Shown: positions 54,401-62,599 of the stretch, one piece after another | Position numbering within the stretch: position 1 is the first letter of the stretch | Layout: every line of letters starts with the position of its first letter | Origin: Actinoplanes sp. KI2 | GTDB lineage: Bacteria > Actinomycetota > Actinomycetes > Mycobacteriales > Micromonosporaceae | DNA length: 64,000 bases | NCBI RefSeq assembly: GCF_025630775.1 | Contig: NZ_JAOSZE010000001.1 | Coordinates: 248,001-312,000 of the forward strand | Direction: 5' to 3' | The notes under the pieces: model-generated | What the model was told of the DNA's origin: nothing | Seen by the model: the letters and a program-made list of their open reading frames with translations, nothing else | The model's database searches: none | Position numbers and translations under genes: made by a program

Positions 54401-55101
54401 CGGTCGGCGACGACTGGGGCCGGGGTCTGGCCATGGTCGTGCGCGGCGCGATCGCCCGCGGCCTGGGTGAGTTCGATCACGCCTTCGACCTGCTCACCGA
54501 CGCCCTTGGGTACGCCGACCGCACCGGCCACCCGCTGCTGCTCGGCATGGCCGGCACCCTGCGCGGCTTCGTCAGCCTGCACCGCGGCGACCTGGCCCTG
54601 GCGGAGGCCGACGCCCGCCGGGTGATGGCCGCGGTCGAGCCGCACAACCCGCTGGCGCCGGCCCAGGTCGGCCCGCGGGTGCTGCTGGCCGAGGCGCGGG
54701 TCCGGGCGGGCGACGCGACGACCGCGATCGGGCTGCTCGCGCCGATCGCCAGCGACCTCGGCGCCCCGTCGCTGCTCTTCTCCCGGCGCAACGCGCTCGC
54801 CTCGTACGCCTCGGCGCTGCTGGCCGACGGCCGGGTCGAGGCCGCCCTGACCTGGATCGAGCGGGCTCGCGAGGCGTCCTCCGAGGATGTGCGCAGCGGC
54901 GTGCTGGCGGCGATGGCCTACGCGCGGGTGCTGGCCGCGGCCGGCCGCTGCGACGAGGCCCGGCGGGCCGCCGAGGAGGCGGTCACCCTCGCCCATGCGA
55001 CCGAGCAGGCGAGCGAACGGGCCGCCGCCGAGGAGCTGCGGGACACACTGACGGCCGAGCCGCTCGAAACTGTCATTTACGCGTCCGACGTGCCGGGATG
55101 A
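51451..55101 (+). CDS. class III adenylyl cyclase with STAND-like ATPase and helical repeats
   Basis: 1216 residues from GTG 51451. A zinc ribbon (CPVC, CHNC; Cys3, 6, 17 and 20) opens the protein. A class III cyclase domain (about 35-210) has metal Asp44 and Asp88, adenine-pocket Lys84 and Thr154, and Asn161/Arg165 for the transition state; the Lys/Thr pair suggests a class IIIb adenylyl cyclase. A NACHT/STAND-like ATPase follows (Walker A TAEAGIGKSR near 255, Walker B VVIVDDLHD near 413), then about 600 residues of TPR-like helices. cAMP would be its product. It is coupled to the MBL gene; crp lies 4.6 kb away. Confidence 0.92.
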   Translation: MTCPVCGTVAVPGARFCHNCGAALPAAATLPAAERRIVTVLFGDLSDFTSWSEDLDPERVGAVTDRVLAALAGAVKTFGGHVDKLTGDGIMAVFGAPVAHEDDAERAVRAALSMQRAVRRVLDDERGGGAPLGLRVGLNTGEVVAGIQASIEYTVIGDTVNTAARLADAAAVGAVYAGSRTSAGTRHVASWRQLRPLRLKGKREPVPAFELLGLHDAPGTRSGLGDEAPFVGRETELGRVAGRLAEAIDSNTPRVMVMTAEAGIGKSRFAGEVKRLAAGYDVGGGGRYAAHTGARVLRVRCRAFGERRRFAPLADLVRKSVGLPKDVVSTVGRSVVEERLRKLANRVSRDDEAAKIDIDRLLGLLGYGEAPTNPVGPATGADWQPATTRQDADAVSTAVGDLLSALAAEAPLVVIVDDLHDATASTVDALGRTLSLLEGPVVVLLLGRPELVRTAGALTRLADAEVHTLPPLRGADASRLLTSYLNGGKLPQADTDRLLATAQGNPFYLAEMVTLLMERGALTPAIGAHAAGRWQLATGSLSSSLGSQLLSRDLAAVLAARIDALPPEPRAVLRDAAVVGDTVPTGVIDALRERRAASDARPGAVAAVELERSIDELLQRRMLHRVRGGYAFTTPLMREAAYSGIGKADLADRHAYLAHWAAPETIDRLGYDGASRLSLTENERDAFVATHAECAVELADQVRLRPDAAVREVAPLAVAALGRMARRALANIEPAASIEYAERAAVLVKDALPLSDQLVHARALLRLGRAEEALSYGEKIAKNAADEPVCKAEALLVVGRAHEALGDAGRAVAAWQEALDVATEAELLPERANAMRRLGMADFLAGRLSQASSRFAAAYQVTLAAGDRHGQAWALQNLAWVTTTRGDFAGTDAVLGRAARLFAELGDPVGRSWLRGTTAFARLLAGRLQESRRLARIFLPFGDRVGEAWAVGTLRAVEAYAASELGELGEADGEARRAYRDFNAVGDDWGRGLAMVVRGAIARGLGEFDHAFDLLTDALGYADRTGHPLLLGMAGTLRGFVSLHRGDLALAEADARRVMAAVEPHNPLAPAQVGPRVLLAEARVRAGDATTAIGLLAPIASDLGAPSLLFSRRNALASYASALLADGRVEAALTWIERAREASSEDVRSGVLAAMAYARVLAAAGRCDEARRAAEEAVTLAHATEQASERAAAEELRDTLTAEPLETVIYASDVPG

Positions 55102-55119
55102 CCTCGTCCGGTCCTGGCG

Positions 55120-55125
55120 TAAGTT
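55120..55125 (+). promoter_or_regulatory. -10-like TAAGTT before the kinase gene
   Basis: TAAGTT ends 7 nt before ATG 55133 without a ribosome binding site. Confidence 0.5.
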
Positions 55126-55132
55126 CTCTTCC

Positions 55133-56083
55133 ATGACGGGGACGCCGCCGGGACCGCTGCCCGTGCCGTACGTGCCGGGCATGTCCGGTTTGTCCGTCAT
55201 GGCCCGTGGGGGTTACGCGACCGTCTACCGTGCCATGCAGGATTCCGTCGGCCGCGAGGTCGCCATCAAGGTCGAAAATCGGCGCCTGGACAGCAACCGC
55301 GACCAGGCCCGCTTCCTCCGCGAGGCGCGGGCGGCCGGGCGCATGTCATCGCACCCGCACGTGGTCGACCTGTTCGACGTCGGCGTCACGGTCGACCAGC
55401 ACCCGTACCTGATCATGGAGCTGTGCGACGGGTCCTACCTGGACCGGATGCGGATCAGGCCGCTGACCGCCGCCGAGGCCCGGGACATGGGCATCAAGAT
55501 CGCCGATGCGCTGGTGCACTCGCACGCGAACGGAGTGCTGCACCGCGACGTGAAGCCGGCGAACATCCTCTACTCGCACTTCAACTCGGCCGTGCTCGCC
55601 GATTTCGGCCTGGCCGTGCTCGGCGAGATGCGCGACTCCTCGGTCACTCTCGAGGTGCTCACCCCGGCCTACGCTCCGCCGGAGATGTTCCGGCACGACA
55701 ACCCGTCCGGCGCCGTCGACGTGTACGCGCTCTGCGCCACCCTCTACGCGGTGATGCGTGGCCGCCCGCCCCGCTGGGACGGCGACCGCAACCCCAGCCT
55801 GATCACCCTGATGGACCTGTTCAACCAGCCGATTCCCGACCTGCCCGGCGTTCCGCGCGAGCTGATCCAGCTGCTGCGCTACGGCATGGCCAACGACCCG
55901 GCCTCCCGGCCGACCGCGGAGCAGCTACGCGACCTGCTCACCAAGATCGACCTCGACGTGACCGGCCCGATCGTGCCGCCGCCGCGCTGGACGCCGGGGG
56001 ACGACACGCCCACCGTGCGCGCCCAGTTCAAGTCGGCCAAGAAGAAGTGGCTGTTCGGCCTGCTCGGGATCCAGGCCCGCTAG
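55133..56083 (+). CDS. soluble Ser/Thr protein kinase
   Basis: 316 residues, no membrane segment. Kinase motifs are intact: Gly-rich loop ARGGYATVYRA, VAIKVE (catalytic Lys), HRDVKPANIL at about 137-146, ADFGLAVL and TPAYAPPEMF. After the kinase fold come about 40 residues ending in a basic KSAKKKWLFGLLGIQAR. The last codons lie inside a 55-bp segment duplicated from the end of the neighbouring carboxylase gene, so the natural C-terminus may have been altered. It follows the cyclase gene by 31 bp. Targets unknown. Confidence 0.92.
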   Translation: MTGTPPGPLPVPYVPGMSGLSVMARGGYATVYRAMQDSVGREVAIKVENRRLDSNRDQARFLREARAAGRMSSHPHVVDLFDVGVTVDQHPYLIMELCDGSYLDRMRIRPLTAAEARDMGIKIADALVHSHANGVLHRDVKPANILYSHFNSAVLADFGLAVLGEMRDSSVTLEVLTPAYAPPEMFRHDNPSGAVDVYALCATLYAVMRGRPPRWDGDRNPSLITLMDLFNQPIPDLPGVPRELIQLLRYGMANDPASRPTAEQLRDLLTKIDLDVTGPIVPPPRWTPGDDTPTVRAQFKSAKKKWLFGLLGIQAR

Positions 56084-56173
56084 CAGCTCACCGGTGTCCA
56101 CCTCGGCCCCCGAATGCTGCCTACTCGGGATCCAGGACCGCTAGCAGTTCGCCGGTGTCCACCTCGGCGCCCG
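56058..56173. repeat. 55-bp direct duplication at the convergent 3' ends
   Basis: 56058-56112 and 56119-56173 match at 50 of 55 positions by eye. The second copy encodes, on the minus strand, the end of the biotin-carrying subunit (EVDTGELLAVLDPE and stop). The first supplies, on the plus strand, the last codons of the kinase. Confidence 0.88.
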
Positions 56174-58166
56174 GGTGCACCGGGAGCGAGGCCACCACAC
56201 CGGCGCTCGGCGCGTGCACCGGGTGTTCCAGCTTCATCGCCTCCAGGGTGAGCAGCAGCTCGCCGGCGCGTACCCGCTGGCCGGGCACCACCAGCACGCG
56301 CCGGACCGCGCCGGGCAGCGGGGCGGTCAGCGAGCCCTCGGCCGCCTCCGGGACGGGCAGCGGGAAGCGGGACAGCTCGCGCAGCGCCACCGAGCCCTCC
56401 GGGCTGTCCACGTAGGAAACCTCGCCGACCCGGTGCACGTTGAAGGTCAGCCGGATGCCGTTGACGTCGAGCACCACCCGCTCGTCACCGGCCGCCACCA
56501 CCACGGTCGCCGGGTGGTCGTCGAGCACCGGGGCCTGGCCGAGGCCGGCCAGATCGAGCTCCTCCGGGTCGACCGTGCGCACCCACCAGCCGGCCAGCTC
56601 ACCGTGCCGGTTCATCCGGTAGCCCACCTCGACCGGGCCGGCCGGGCCGTCGTACACCGCGGTCTGCGAGCCGGACGGCACGTTGCGCCAGCCGGAGGGC
56701 AGGGAGCCGAGCACCGTCGCGGTCGCGCGCCGTCCGGCCGCGCCGGCCAGGGCGGCGGCAAGACACGAGATGCGTACGGCGTCGACCGCCGACAGCAGCG
56801 GGGCGAACACCTCGGGCCGGCGATCGAGGAAGCCGGTGTCCAGGTCCCCGGCCCGGAACGAGTGGTGCCGCAGCACCCGGACCAGCAGGTCCCGGTTGGT
56901 GGTGACGCCGTGCAGCTGGGTGCGGGTCAGCGCCGAGGCGAGCATCCGGGCCGCCTCCTGGCGGGTCGGCGCCCAGGCGATCAGCTTGGCCAGCGTCGGG
57001 TCCGGGTGCACGCCGACGATCGAGCCGTCCTCCATCCCGGCGTCCAGGCGCAGGCCCGGCTGGGCCAGCGGGCGGAAGACCCCGGCCACGTCGGGCACGG
57101 CGAACCGGTGCAGGGTTCCGGAGGCCGGCAGCCACGCGTACGCCGGATCCTCCGCGCAGATGCGGACCTCGATGGCGTGTCCGCGGATCGGCGGCGGCCC
57201 CGGCATCGGCAGCATGCCGCCCTCGGCCACCAGCAGCTGCAGCCGCACCAGGTCGTACCCGGAGACGCACTCGGTCACCGCGTGCTCGGCCTGCAGCGTC
57301 GGGGTCAGCTCGAGGAACCAGAAGTCCCCGGCGGTGTCCAGCAGGAACTCGACGGCGCCGGCGCCCACGTAGCCGATCGACCGGACCGCGACGATCGCCG
57401 CCCGGCACAGCTCCTCGCGCAGCCCCGCGTCGACCGCCGGGGACGGGGTCTCCTCGATGATCTGCTGGTAGCGGCGCTGCACCGAGCACTCGCGCTCGCC
57501 GAACGGCACCACCGAGCCGTGCTCGTCGGCCAGGATCGGGATCTCGATGTGCCGGACGCCCTCGACGTACGGCTCGAAGTAGACGTCGCAGCCGACCTCG
57601 CGCCGGGTCGAGGCGATCGCCTCGGCGAGCGCGGTCGCATCCCGCACCACCCGCATGCCGGCCCCGCCCGAACCGGCGTCCGGTTTTATCAGCACCGGGT
57701 AGCCGGGCACTTTGGCGGGCTCGGTGAAGGTCGGCAGCGTCGGCACCCGGGCCTCGGCGGCCAGCGCCTTGGTCGCGCGCTTGCTGCGCAGCGTGCCGAG
57801 GACCTTCGCGGGTGCGCCGACCCAGATCATGCCGGCGTCGGTGACCGCGGCCGCGAAGTCCGGGTCCTCGGCCAGCAGGCCGTTGCCGGGGTGGATGGCG
57901 TTCGCCCCGGTCCGCTGGGCGGCCCTGATGATCAAGTCGCCACGCAGGTAAGCCGCCGCTGCGCCTTTACCCAAGCTTGGACTGTCGGTCGTCGTGGACG
58001 GGGTGCCGCCGTCGAGGCGTACCGCATAGTCGGCCTCGGCCACGTGCGGCGCGTCGGAATCGGCATCCGAGTAGACGGCGACCGTCTCGATGCCGACCAG
58101 GCGGCAGGTGGCGAACACCCGGCGGGCGATCTCCCCTCGGTCTGCCACCAGAAGACGTCGGATCAC
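56121..58166 (-). CDS. degenerate biotin carboxylase/biotin carrier protein (acyl-CoA carboxylase alpha-like)
   Basis: 681 residues with the usual order: biotin carboxylase (about 1-450), a linker and a C-terminal biotinyl domain with LEAMKLEH (Lys645). ATP-site residues survive (Lys161, Glu273, Glu286). The biotin/bicarbonate site does not: RRYQQ replaces RRHQK (His236 and Lys238 of E. coli AccC become Tyr233 and Gln235), and FLELTPTLQAEH replaces the FIEMNxRxQVEH pattern (Asn290 and Arg292 become Thr288 and Thr290). The Gly loop is GSGGAGM, and IHPGNG replaces IHPGYG. The frame is intact and starts at GTG 58166, overlapping the beta-like gene. An inactive or repurposed carboxylase is inferred. 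Confidence 0.85.
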   Translation of the reverse strand: MIRRLLVADRGEIARRVFATCRLVGIETVAVYSDADSDAPHVAEADYAVRLDGGTPSTTTDSPSLGKGAAAAYLRGDLIIRAAQRTGANAIHPGNGLLAEDPDFAAAVTDAGMIWVGAPAKVLGTLRSKRATKALAAEARVPTLPTFTEPAKVPGYPVLIKPDAGSGGAGMRVVRDATALAEAIASTRREVGCDVYFEPYVEGVRHIEIPILADEHGSVVPFGERECSVQRRYQQIIEETPSPAVDAGLREELCRAAIVAVRSIGYVGAGAVEFLLDTAGDFWFLELTPTLQAEHAVTECVSGYDLVRLQLLVAEGGMLPMPGPPPIRGHAIEVRICAEDPAYAWLPASGTLHRFAVPDVAGVFRPLAQPGLRLDAGMEDGSIVGVHPDPTLAKLIAWAPTRQEAARMLASALTRTQLHGVTTNRDLLVRVLRHHSFRAGDLDTGFLDRRPEVFAPLLSAVDAVRISCLAAALAGAAGRRATATVLGSLPSGWRNVPSGSQTAVYDGPAGPVEVGYRMNRHGELAGWWVRTVDPEELDLAGLGQAPVLDDHPATVVVAAGDERVVLDVNGIRLTFNVHRVGEVSYVDSPEGSVALRELSRFPLPVPEAAEGSLTAPLPGAVRRVLVVPGQRVRAGELLLTLEAMKLEHPVHAPSAGVVASLPVHPGAEVDTGELLAVLDPE

Positions 58167-59461
58167 TGGTCTACCTTTCCGGGTCGGAACACACCGACGT
58201 GCCCGGCGCCCTCGACGACCGCGCTGTGCGCGGCGGAGAGGCAGAGGCCGAGGACGGTACGGGTGTCGCGGGGGTCGATGACACCGTCGTCGTCACCACC
58301 GGCCGGCTCCTCGGCCGGCCAGCTGAACGCGAAGCGGGGGTCGCCGGCGCGGCCGGTGTCCAGGGCCAGATGCGGCACGGAGGACAGGGTCAGCGCCTCG
58401 ATCTCGGCCGGGCCGAACCGCGCCGCCAGCAGCAGCAGCGCGGTGTCGGTGGCGTTGGCGAGCTGAATCAGGTGCACGGCCTTCTGCGCCTCGGCGACCG
58501 TGTGCGGGGCGCCGGTGCCGGCCAGCACGCCGACCGGGTAGCCGTGCAGCTCGCCCCACCCGGCCACCAGCGCCGGGCCGTACGCGGGCTTGAACTCGTC
58601 GAAGTCGCTGCCGTCGAGGATCCGGGCGAGGATCTCCCGGGGGTCGTCGACCTTGATGATCGACAGCAGGTCCTCGGCCGCGTACTTGGGCGACGCCGGC
58701 GGGAAGGTCCGCGGCAGCGGCCCGCGCTTGCGCCAGTGCAGCCGCCGGACGCACTGCCGGGCCAGCCGCAGTCCGTCCCGCTCGTCCTCGGCCAGCTGGT
58801 CGGCCCGGTCGGCCTGGATCGCCTTCTTGGCCGTGCCGTTGATCGGCAGCGAGTGGATCTTCGCGTGCCCGCGCACCAAGATCGTGTAGTCGGAGAGCTG
58901 CGGCAGGTACACGTCGTTGCCGCTGACCGGGCCGAACACGACGCAGAACGTGGGCACCCGCTCGGCCACGAGGCGGCTCAGGTCACGGGCCAGGCCGCCG
59001 GCCCGGTGCGGCGCGGGAGTGCTCTCGGTGGCCGACTCGACCAGGTTGACCAGCGGCAGGCGGTTGGCCGAGGCGATCCGCGCGGCCCGGCGGATCTTCT
59101 CGAGCGGGTGCGGGTCGTGTGCGTTGCGGTCCACGGTGGGGTCGGTCGCGACGATCACGCACTCGACGCCCTCGACCACGCCCAGCCCGGTGACCACCCC
59201 CGCGCCGACCGGGAACTCGGTGCCCCAGCCCACGGCCGGGGACAGCTCGAGGAACGGGCTGTCCTGGTCGAGGAGCATCTCGACGCGTTCCCGGGGCAGC
59301 AGCTTGCCACGCGCGTGATGCCGGGTCACGGCCTTCTCGCCGCCGCCGGCGCGCGCCTGGTCCAACGCCGCCTCGAGCCGGGCGAGCCGTTCCAGGGCGA
59401 TCCCCCGGCTCTCCAGGTAGGCGGGGGTGCGCGGGTCGATCGCCGTGTCGAGCACGGTCAC
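58163..59461 (-). CDS. degenerate acyl-CoA carboxyltransferase (beta-like)
   Basis: 432 residues from GTG 59461, against 510-540 usual for the family. The N-terminal GKLLPRERVEMLLDQDSPF and C-terminal DDGVIDPRDTRTVLGLCLSA are family signatures. The first oxyanion-hole region (normally a GGAY motif) reads SGNDVY at 180-185, the acyl-CoA side SGGAYLP region reads ESATESTPAP, and the second-half GAGNYGM-type loop is missing (VPHLALDTGRAGDPRFAF at 362-379). Catalysis by the known mechanism looks impossible. It is coupled to the alpha-like gene by a GTGA overlap. Pseudoenzyme status is inferred by eye from remembered family motifs. Confidence 0.8.
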   Translation of the reverse strand: MTVLDTAIDPRTPAYLESRGIALERLARLEAALDQARAGGGEKAVTRHHARGKLLPRERVEMLLDQDSPFLELSPAVGWGTEFPVGAGVVTGLGVVEGVECVIVATDPTVDRNAHDPHPLEKIRRAARIASANRLPLVNLVESATESTPAPHRAGGLARDLSRLVAERVPTFCVVFGPVSGNDVYLPQLSDYTILVRGHAKIHSLPINGTAKKAIQADRADQLAEDERDGLRLARQCVRRLHWRKRGPLPRTFPPASPKYAAEDLLSIIKVDDPREILARILDGSDFDEFKPAYGPALVAGWGELHGYPVGVLAGTGAPHTVAEAQKAVHLIQLANATDTALLLLAARFGPAEIEALTLSSVPHLALDTGRAGDPRFAFSWPAEEPAGGDDDGVIDPRDTRTVLGLCLSAAHSAVVEGAGHVGVFRPGKVDQ

Positions 59462-59586
59462 GTCCGGACCCCGATGCGGTGTACGCCCCCCACCATGTTC
59501 AAAGCCGCGCCCTCTCGTGTTCGCCGGTGCCTCTCGACCACCTCCGTAACGAGCGGCCAAGCGGATGCGACACGGATTTGAATGCG

Positions 59587-59657
59587 GCGGCTTCGTCGCC
59601 TTTTTAGACGAATTTAGGGCATTCGTCTGACCTGCGCCAATTTCGGGAGATCAGACG
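59587..59657. promoter_or_regulatory. cluster of inverted repeats between carboxylase-like gene and crp
   Basis: GGCGGC-TTC-GTCGCC followed by TTTTT (59588-59607), then AGACGAAT/ATTCGTCT (59606-59613 with 59621-59628), then a further CGTCTGA/TCAGACG pair (59624-59630 with 59651-59657). It lies in a 217-bp gap downstream of crp and upstream of the beta-like gene, so it may terminate crp or regulate the pair. Confidence 0.45.
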
Positions 59658-59678
59658 CGAGGCGTTCCCGCTGCCTGC

Positions 59679-60356
59679 CTAGACGCGGGCTCGCCGGGCC
59701 AGGCGCTCCGGGTCGAGGATGATCACGCTCTTGCCGTCCAGGCGCAGCCAGGCGCGGGAGGCGAAGTCGGCCAGCGCCTTGTTCACCGTCTCGCGGGAGG
59801 CGCCGACCAGCTGAGCCAGCTCTTCCTGGGTGAGGTCGTGGGTGACGCGCAACACACCGCCGTCGCGGGTGCCGAACCGGCCGGCCATCTGCAGCAGGTT
59901 CTTCGCCACGCGACCGGGCACGTCCGTGAAGATCAGGTCGGCCAGCGCGTCGTTGGTCCGCCGGAGCCGGCGGGCGAGCACCCGCAGCAGCTGCTCGGCG
60001 ATCTCGGGCCGGTTGTTCAACCAGGGGCGGAGCGAGGTCTTCTTGAGCCGGGCGAGCCGGGCATCGGTCACCGCGGTCGCGGTCGCCGTACGCGGGCCCG
60101 GGTCGAACAGGGAGAGCTCGCCGACCATGTCGGACGGCCCCATGATCGAAACGAGGTTCTGCCGGCCGTCCGCGGCCCGGCGACCCAGCTTGATCTTGCC
60201 GGACAGCACGATGTACAGGCTGTCACCGGCCTCGCCCTCGTTGAACAGGACGTCACCCTTACGGACTTCGACCGTGTCCATCTCCTTGGCGAGCGCCTCG
60301 GCGGCCTCCGGGTCAACGCCCTGGAAGATCCCGCTGCGCGCCAGTACCTCATCCAT
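59679..60356 (-). CDS. crp: Crp/Fnr family transcriptional regulator (Crp)
   Basis: 225 residues from ATG 60356 (GGAGG 7 nt upstream). A cyclic-nucleotide-binding domain ([20 protein letters not shown], then [18 protein letters not shown] with the phosphate-binding Arg) is joined to a winged helix with [21 protein letters not shown]. Length and motifs match the mycobacterial Crp and streptomycete Crp, global cAMP-responsive regulators. A cAMP-producing cyclase gene lies 4.6 kb away. It diverges from capA. Confidence 0.94.
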   Translation of the reverse strand: MDEVLARSGIFQGVDPEAAEALAKEMDTVEVRKGDVLFNEGEAGDSLYIVLSGKIKLGRRAADGRQNLVSIMGPSDMVGELSLFDPGPRTATATAVTDARLARLKKTSLRPWLNNRPEIAEQLLRVLARRLRRTNDALADLIFTDVPGRVAKNLLQMAGRFGTRDGGVLRVTHDLTQEELAQLVGASRETVNKALADFASRAWLRLDGKSVIILDPERLARRARV

Positions 60357-60562
60357 CGCCGCACCTCCGAACACGCGCAACGCCTGCGCTCGATCAGTCT
60401 AGGCGCACGCGGGCGCTAATCGGGCAGGCACCCCTTGATCCGAATACTGAAGGGTAACCATTCCGACCGTGACAGGCAGTGTTTTCCGTCGCTCACGGTG
60501 GTGCGACAACAAGCCTTTCGTCGGGTCGTCCGCGGTGCTACCCGAAGGTATCGTCGCCGTCG

Positions 60563-61759
60563 ATGAATTCCCACCCCCCATCCCGAAGCCCGGGCCTTTT
60601 CGGGCGCCCTGTCCTCACTGTGACAATTGTGCTGGCCGTTTTGGCCGGGATCGGTGGGGCGGGCATCGCCGTCACGCATCGCGAGCCGGGCGCCGGACCG
60701 CTCTGGCTGGAGCCCGCCGAGGCCGTTGCCGCGCCCGCCGTCGCGCCCGCCAAGCCGGCCGCGTCCGCCGCCAAGGGCGAGGCCGGAGTGCGGCGGATCA
60801 CGGTTTCGGCCACCGGCGACATCATGATGGCCAACGCGCCGAGCGGGTTGCCGCCCGACGACGGCGCCGGCTTCTTCGACTCGGTCCGGGCCGACCTGCG
60901 GTCCGACCTGGTGATGGGAAACCTCGAGCAGCCGATCACCGCGGACACCGGCGCGTCGAAATGCGGAACGCCGCCGAGGTCGAACTGCTACGCCTTCCGG
61001 TCGCCGCCGTCGTACGCGGCGCACCTCAAGGAGGGCGGGTTCCAGTTGATGAACCTGGCGAACAACCACACCCGCGACTTCGGGTCGCAGGGCGCGCTGA
61101 ACACCCGGGCCGCGCTCGACGATGCCGGGATCAAGTACACCGGCAACCAGGACGAGATCACCGTCGTGGAGGTCAAGGGGATCAAGGTCGCGGTCGTCGG
61201 CTTCTCCGGATACGCCGGGGCCAACAACCTGAACGACTACGACCACACCCGTACCGTGATCCAGGAGGCGAAGCAGCAGGCGGACCTGGTCGTCGTGCAG
61301 GTGCACATGGGCGCCGAGGGCGCGAAGATGCAGCACGTCAAGCCCGGTAACGAGATCTACTTCGGGGAGAACCGCGGCGACCCGATCAGGTTCAGCCACA
61401 CCGCCGTCGACGCGGGCGCCGACCTGGTCGTCGGGCACAGCCCGCACGTACTGCGCGGGATGGAGTTCTACCGGGGCAAGCTGATCGCGTACAGCCTCGG
61501 GAACTTCGCCGGAGCCGGACACACGCTGAACCGGGACGGGCCGCTGAAATACGGCGGGATCCTGCGGGTCACGCTCGGCGCGGACGGGTCTTATCTGGGC
61601 GGGGAGTTCCGGTCGACGTACCTGAACGGCCTCGGCCTGCCGACCCGGGACACCGCGAACGAACAGGGCCGCAAGCTCGTCGCCCAGCTCAGTGCCGCCG
61701 ACCTGGGGGACACCGCGGCGACGATCGGGGCTGATGGGTCGATCTCGCCACCGGCGTGA
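60563..61759 (+). CDS. CapA family protein (PGA_cap metallophosphatase fold)
   Basis: 398 residues from ATG 60563; TATCGT sits 8 nt upstream, which suggests leaderless translation. One N-terminal membrane segment (LTVTIVLAVLAGIGGAGIAV) precedes a PGA_cap domain with TVSATGDIMMA, MGNLEQPIT, LANNHTRDFG, VQVHMGAEG, GHSPHVLRG and AYSLGNFAG. These proteins resemble the CapA/PgsA component of poly-gamma-glutamate synthesis, but no capB or capC lies nearby, so a surface phosphoesterase role is as likely. Confidence 0.92.
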   Translation: MNSHPPSRSPGLFGRPVLTVTIVLAVLAGIGGAGIAVTHREPGAGPLWLEPAEAVAAPAVAPAKPAASAAKGEAGVRRITVSATGDIMMANAPSGLPPDDGAGFFDSVRADLRSDLVMGNLEQPITADTGASKCGTPPRSNCYAFRSPPSYAAHLKEGGFQLMNLANNHTRDFGSQGALNTRAALDDAGIKYTGNQDEITVVEVKGIKVAVVGFSGYAGANNLNDYDHTRTVIQEAKQQADLVVVQVHMGAEGAKMQHVKPGNEIYFGENRGDPIRFSHTAVDAGADLVVGHSPHVLRGMEFYRGKLIAYSLGNFAGAGHTLNRDGPLKYGGILRVTLGADGSYLGGEFRSTYLNGLGLPTRDTANEQGRKLVAQLSAADLGDTAATIGADGSISPPA

Positions 61760-61783
61760 GGAGTTGCTGTCGTACCCGCGACG

Positions 61784-61789
61784 TACTCT
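61784..61789 (+). promoter_or_regulatory. -10-like TACTCT for leaderless nth
   Basis: TACTCT ends 6 nt before GTG 61796; no ribosome binding site is visible. Confidence 0.5.
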
Positions 61790-61795
61790 TTAGCG

Positions 61796-62599
61796 GTGAC
61801 TCTGGTGGTGCGGTCGGTCAAGCGGTTCGCGGGGGAGACGCCCATCGGGCGTAAGCGACGTGCCCGCAAGATGGCCAAGGTGCTCGCCGAGACGCATCCC
61901 GATGCGCATTGCGAGCTCGACTTCACCACCCCGCTGGAGTTGGCGGTCGCCACCATCCTCTCCGCGCAGACCACCGACGTCCGGGTCAACCAGGTGACGC
62001 CCACCCTCTTCAAGAGGTACGTGACCGCCGCCGACTACGCCGGGGCCGATCGTGCCCAGCTCGAGGAGTTGCTGCGCCCGACCGGCTTCTTCCGGGCCAA
62101 GACCGACTCGCTGATGAAGCTGGGCCAGGTTCTGGTGGAGAAGTACGACGGCGTCCTGCCCGGCAAGCTGGACGAGCTGGTCAAGCTGCCCGGCATCGGC
62201 CGCAAGACGGCGAACGTGATTCTCGGCAACGCGTTCGACGTCCCCGGCATCACCGTCGACACCCACTTCCGCCGCCTCACCAACCGATTCGGATGGGTGC
62301 AGGAGGAAGACCCCGTCAAGATCGAGTTCGCGGTCGCCGAGCTGATCGAGAAACGCGACTGGACCATGCTGTCGCACCGGGTGATCTTCCACGGCCGGCG
62401 GGTCTGCCACGCCCGCAAACCGGCCTGCGGCGCCTGCACGCTGGCCACCATGTGCCCGTCCTACGGCACCGGGCCGACCGACGCGGCCGCCGCGGCCAAG
62501 CTGCTCAAGGGCCCGCGCGCCCGCGAGCTGGCGATCGCGGCCGGCGTCGACCCCGATCTCGTGCCGGCCGCCGCGGTGACCGCGCCGGACGCGCCGTGA
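61796..62599 (+). CDS. nth: endonuclease III (DNA glycosylase/AP lyase)
   Basis: 267 residues. The helix-hairpin-helix [13 protein letters not shown] carries the catalytic Lys, VDTHFRRL carries the catalytic Asp, and a four-Cys cluster ([17 protein letters not shown]) binds [4Fe-4S]. It removes oxidised pyrimidines in base excision repair. It heads a coupled run nth, TlpA-like lipoprotein and Nudix gene with GTGA overlaps. Confidence 0.96.
   Translation: MTLVVRSVKRFAGETPIGRKRRARKMAKVLAETHPDAHCELDFTTPLELAVATILSAQTTDVRVNQVTPTLFKRYVTAADYAGADRAQLEELLRPTGFFRAKTDSLMKLGQVLVEKYDGVLPGKLDELVKLPGIGRKTANVILGNAFDVPGITVDTHFRRLTNRFGWVQEEDPVKIEFAVAELIEKRDWTMLSHRVIFHGRRVCHARKPACGACTLATMCPSYGTGPTDAAAAAKLLKGPRARELAIAAGVDPDLVPAAAVTAPDAP

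Noticed and set aside
56175-58466. 763-codon plus-strand frame opposite the carboxylase-like gene
   Set aside because: Shadow frame rich in Arg, Gly, His and Val; no initiation signal. The minus strand has the biotinyl motif and family features.
60467-60497. CGTGA and TCACG words as a Crp site between crp and capA
   Set aside because: The half-sites are about 21 bp apart, far from the 6-bp spacing of Crp operators.
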